This document shows, piece after piece, positions 62,510 to 64,000 of a DNA stretch of 64,000 bases. The translations under genes were made by a program, and so were the position numbers. This DNA is from Rachicladosporium sp. CCFEE 5018. Taxonomy: Eukaryota; Ascomycota; Dothideomycetes; Cladosporiales; Cladosporiaceae. The notes beneath the pieces were generated by a model. That model ran no database searches and was not told the origin of the DNA. It worked only from the letters and a program-made list of their open reading frames with translations. Every line of letters starts with the position of its first letter. Within the stretch, counting starts at the first letter, position 1. The stretch lies in NCBI GenBank assembly GCA_002077045.2, contig KZ111158.1:257029-321028 (forward strand), written 5' to 3'.

Positions 62510-64000
62510 ATGGATCTCTTTCGACGCCGCCTCTACTGCCACTACTGCAACACCCGCTCCTCCCACCCTCGCTCCACCCCCATCCCCTCCTTCGACTGCT
62601 CCTCCTGCGGCGCCCGAAATCATCTCGACGCCCGCGGAAACATCACAGATCCCCCGCCTCCTCCACCATCCTTCTCCCCTCATCCAACACGGAGCTTCGA
62701 GAGCTTCTCCCGCCCTGCCTCCATCCTCTCTCAGCCCCAGCAATCACCTCCAGAAGCGCCATTATTCTGCGCAACCTGCCAGCACAACCAGCAGATCTTC
62801 ACCGAAACGCTGGCGAACTACCTCCCCGACGACGAGGATCCGCAATACGCAGCTTACGAGCAACGCCTCCCGCAATTCAAAAAAGAGCTCGAGGCGCGAT
62901 ATCCGCAGATCTGCGTCGCTTGTGCGCCGAGAGTGCAGATGCGGATACATGGCGCGGATCGGATGGGGTTGACGGAGGAGATGGCTCGGACGCGGAGGAG
63001 AGAGCGAGGGGGAGGTAGGGTCGGGGAGGGGAGGGATAGTTGGGCGAAGTGCGCTGTAAGGTGGGGACTTTGGGGGGTTGGGTGGGTGGTGGTTTGGAGT
63101 TGGGGGGTGCAGGTTTTGTGGCATTTGTACGCGGTAGGGGGGCTGGTGGTCGGGGAGGATGACGGGATGAGGGATGGGAAGTTGATGGTCGGGGAGTGTT
63201 TTAGGGATGCGAGGGGACTGAGGTTTAATGGGGTGTGCCAGGCGCGGCTGGCCGGGTATGTGCCGGTGGCTATCATAACGGGGTTGATACTGTGGTGGTG
63301 GCATCACGGCGAGGCGAAGCTGTATGATGCGCACGTGCGGTATGAGAAGATCGATGGGAAGGGGACGCATCTTGCGTTGAGCTTGGTGACAATGGCAGTG
63401 CGCACCGTGGCGTATCGGATTCTCGTCAGGGACTTGCAGTCGAGTGGGTGGTCGTGGGCTGAGCTGGTCGCCGCGCACAGCGCTGCAGTGGTGGTGATAC
63501 TCGTGGGCGAACGGCTGCGCAGTACTGTAACCAAGCCCAGGAAGTGGCGACTGGATCGCAAGATCATGCCTACGCCGGACGAAGCCGACGTTCTGGGCCA
63601 GAACGCGGGTCCTGCAGCTGAGAGACAGACACTACAAGCCGCATCGAGTTTGCCCTTCGACTGGTCTGGTAGGAAGCCGAAGCCGCCGTTCCCAGTGGAG
63701 GCACTGTCGCGATCTTGCGCAGCCCAACCCAACAGCCTATGGAGTTCAACGCCGGGCCACTTTCCTCCCTCTCCACCAGCCTCGGACGAGACATTCGCAG
63801 ACGAAGATGCAATGGACATCGATCCCATCACGCCTTCACGCCAGCTGCGCTCGACGCTATCATCCAATGCTCATCACTCTCAAGGCTGGAACGATCTTCG
63901 CAGCAACGTCTTCAATATCGACGACTCGCTACGTCAAAATCAGCAAATACCACATCAGCAGTCAAAGAAGCTGTCCTACCAGCCACCCACAACACAGTCT
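62510..64000 (+). CDS. IMA1: Inner nuclear membrane protein Ima1, N-terminal part (copy A)
   Basis: Open from ATG 62510 (MDLFRRRLYCHYCNTR) to the window end without a stop. All four CxxC pairs and the membrane helices (WGLWGVGWVVVWSWGVQVLW, AGYVPVAIITGLILWWWH) are kept. The loop between the first two helices differs most from copy B (GEDDGMRDGKLMVGECF). The zinc domain is nearly identical at DNA level over 62530-62900. The C-terminus lies beyond the window. Confidence 0.9.
   Translation, partial: MDLFRRRLYCHYCNTRSSHPRSTPIPSFDCSSCGARNHLDARGNITDPPPPPPSFSPHPTRSFESFSRPASILSQPQQSPPEAPLFCATCQHNQQIFTETLANYLPDDEDPQYAAYEQRLPQFKKELEARYPQICVACAPRVQMRIHGADRMGLTEEMARTRRRERGGGRVGEGRDSWAKCAVRWGLWGVGWVVVWSWGVQVLWHLYAVGGLVVGEDDGMRDGKLMVGECFRDARGLRFNGVCQARLAGYVPVAIITGLILWWWHHGEAKLYDAHVRYEKIDGKGTHLALSLVTMAVRTVAYRILVRDLQSSGWSWAELVAAHSAAVVVILVGERLRSTVTKPRKWRLDRKIMPTPDEADVLGQNAGPAAERQTLQAASSLPFDWSGRKPKPPFPVEALSRSCAAQPNSLWSSTPGHFPPSPPASDETFADEDAMDIDPITPSRQLRSTLSSNAHHSQGWNDLRSNVFNIDDSLRQNQQIPHQQSKKLSYQPPTTQS

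Noticed and set aside
62762..63478. 238-codon minus-strand ORF, rich in Pro and His
   Set aside because: Antisense of the G-rich part of IMA1; the composition explains the open frame.
1..64000. Transposons, CRISPR arrays, rRNA and tRNA genes
   Set aside because: No transposase-like ORF, terminal repeats, regularly spaced repeats or cloverleaf sequence seen on reading both strands. The duplicated DNA is ordinary genes in constant order. A tRNA scan could not be run.

Overview
The window is nuclear DNA of a filamentous or yeast-like ascomycete. Nearly every gene has short introns of about 48-120 bases with GT..AG ends and a CTRAC-type branch point, and the gene set is fungal: an ENA sodium ATPase, NADP-glutamate dehydrogenase, Qcr7, Grx5, Ima1, a PiT phosphate symporter and Mct1. 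Two diverged copies of most genes, plus the ENA and PiT ion transporters, fit a salt-tolerant, hybrid or diploid dothideomycete such as Hortaea werneckii. That name is an inference from memory, not a database result.

Layout. Three runs of exactly 100 N (6562-6661, 36309-36408, 56505-56604) divide the window into four contigs. Contig 1 (1-6561) matches 18298-24763 of contig 2. The rest of contig 2 (24987-36308) matches the start of contig 3 (36409-47714). The rest of contig 3 (47944-55363) matches contig 4 (56605-64000). The simplest reading is two homologous chromosomes: A = contigs 2 + 4 and B = contigs 1 + 3, laid alternately B-A-B-A in one scaffold. Contigs 1 and 3 together lack only 223 bases of chromosome B. 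Contigs 2 and 4 together lack only 229 bases of chromosome A. Both breaks fall where A and B are identical, as a collapsed assembly bubble would give.

Gene order, merging A and B: MHYT-domain protein (cut at the gap), secreted esterase (frameshifted), gdhA, mct1, ENA sodium pump, three tandem SAP-like/F-box-like genes, 3-methyladenine DNA glycosylase, QCR7, mitochondrial NAD-type carrier, coiled-coil protein, GRX5, phosphopantothenoylcysteine decarboxylase, histidine acid phosphatase, Stf2-like protein, hemerythrin-like protein, NAD(P)-binding epimerase-like protein, PiT phosphate symporter, IMA1, and FMT1 (partial).

The two copies decay unevenly. The core genes are intact in both. The SAP/F-box-like trio shows stops, a large in-frame deletion and a stop loss, and the copy that is damaged differs from gene to gene. 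The A copy of the PiT symporter has an in-frame TAA, and the A copy of the coiled-coil gene has lost one base. The decarboxylase pair shares its catalytic core but has unrelated promoters and N-termini. No mobile element, CRISPR array, rRNA or tRNA gene was recognised.
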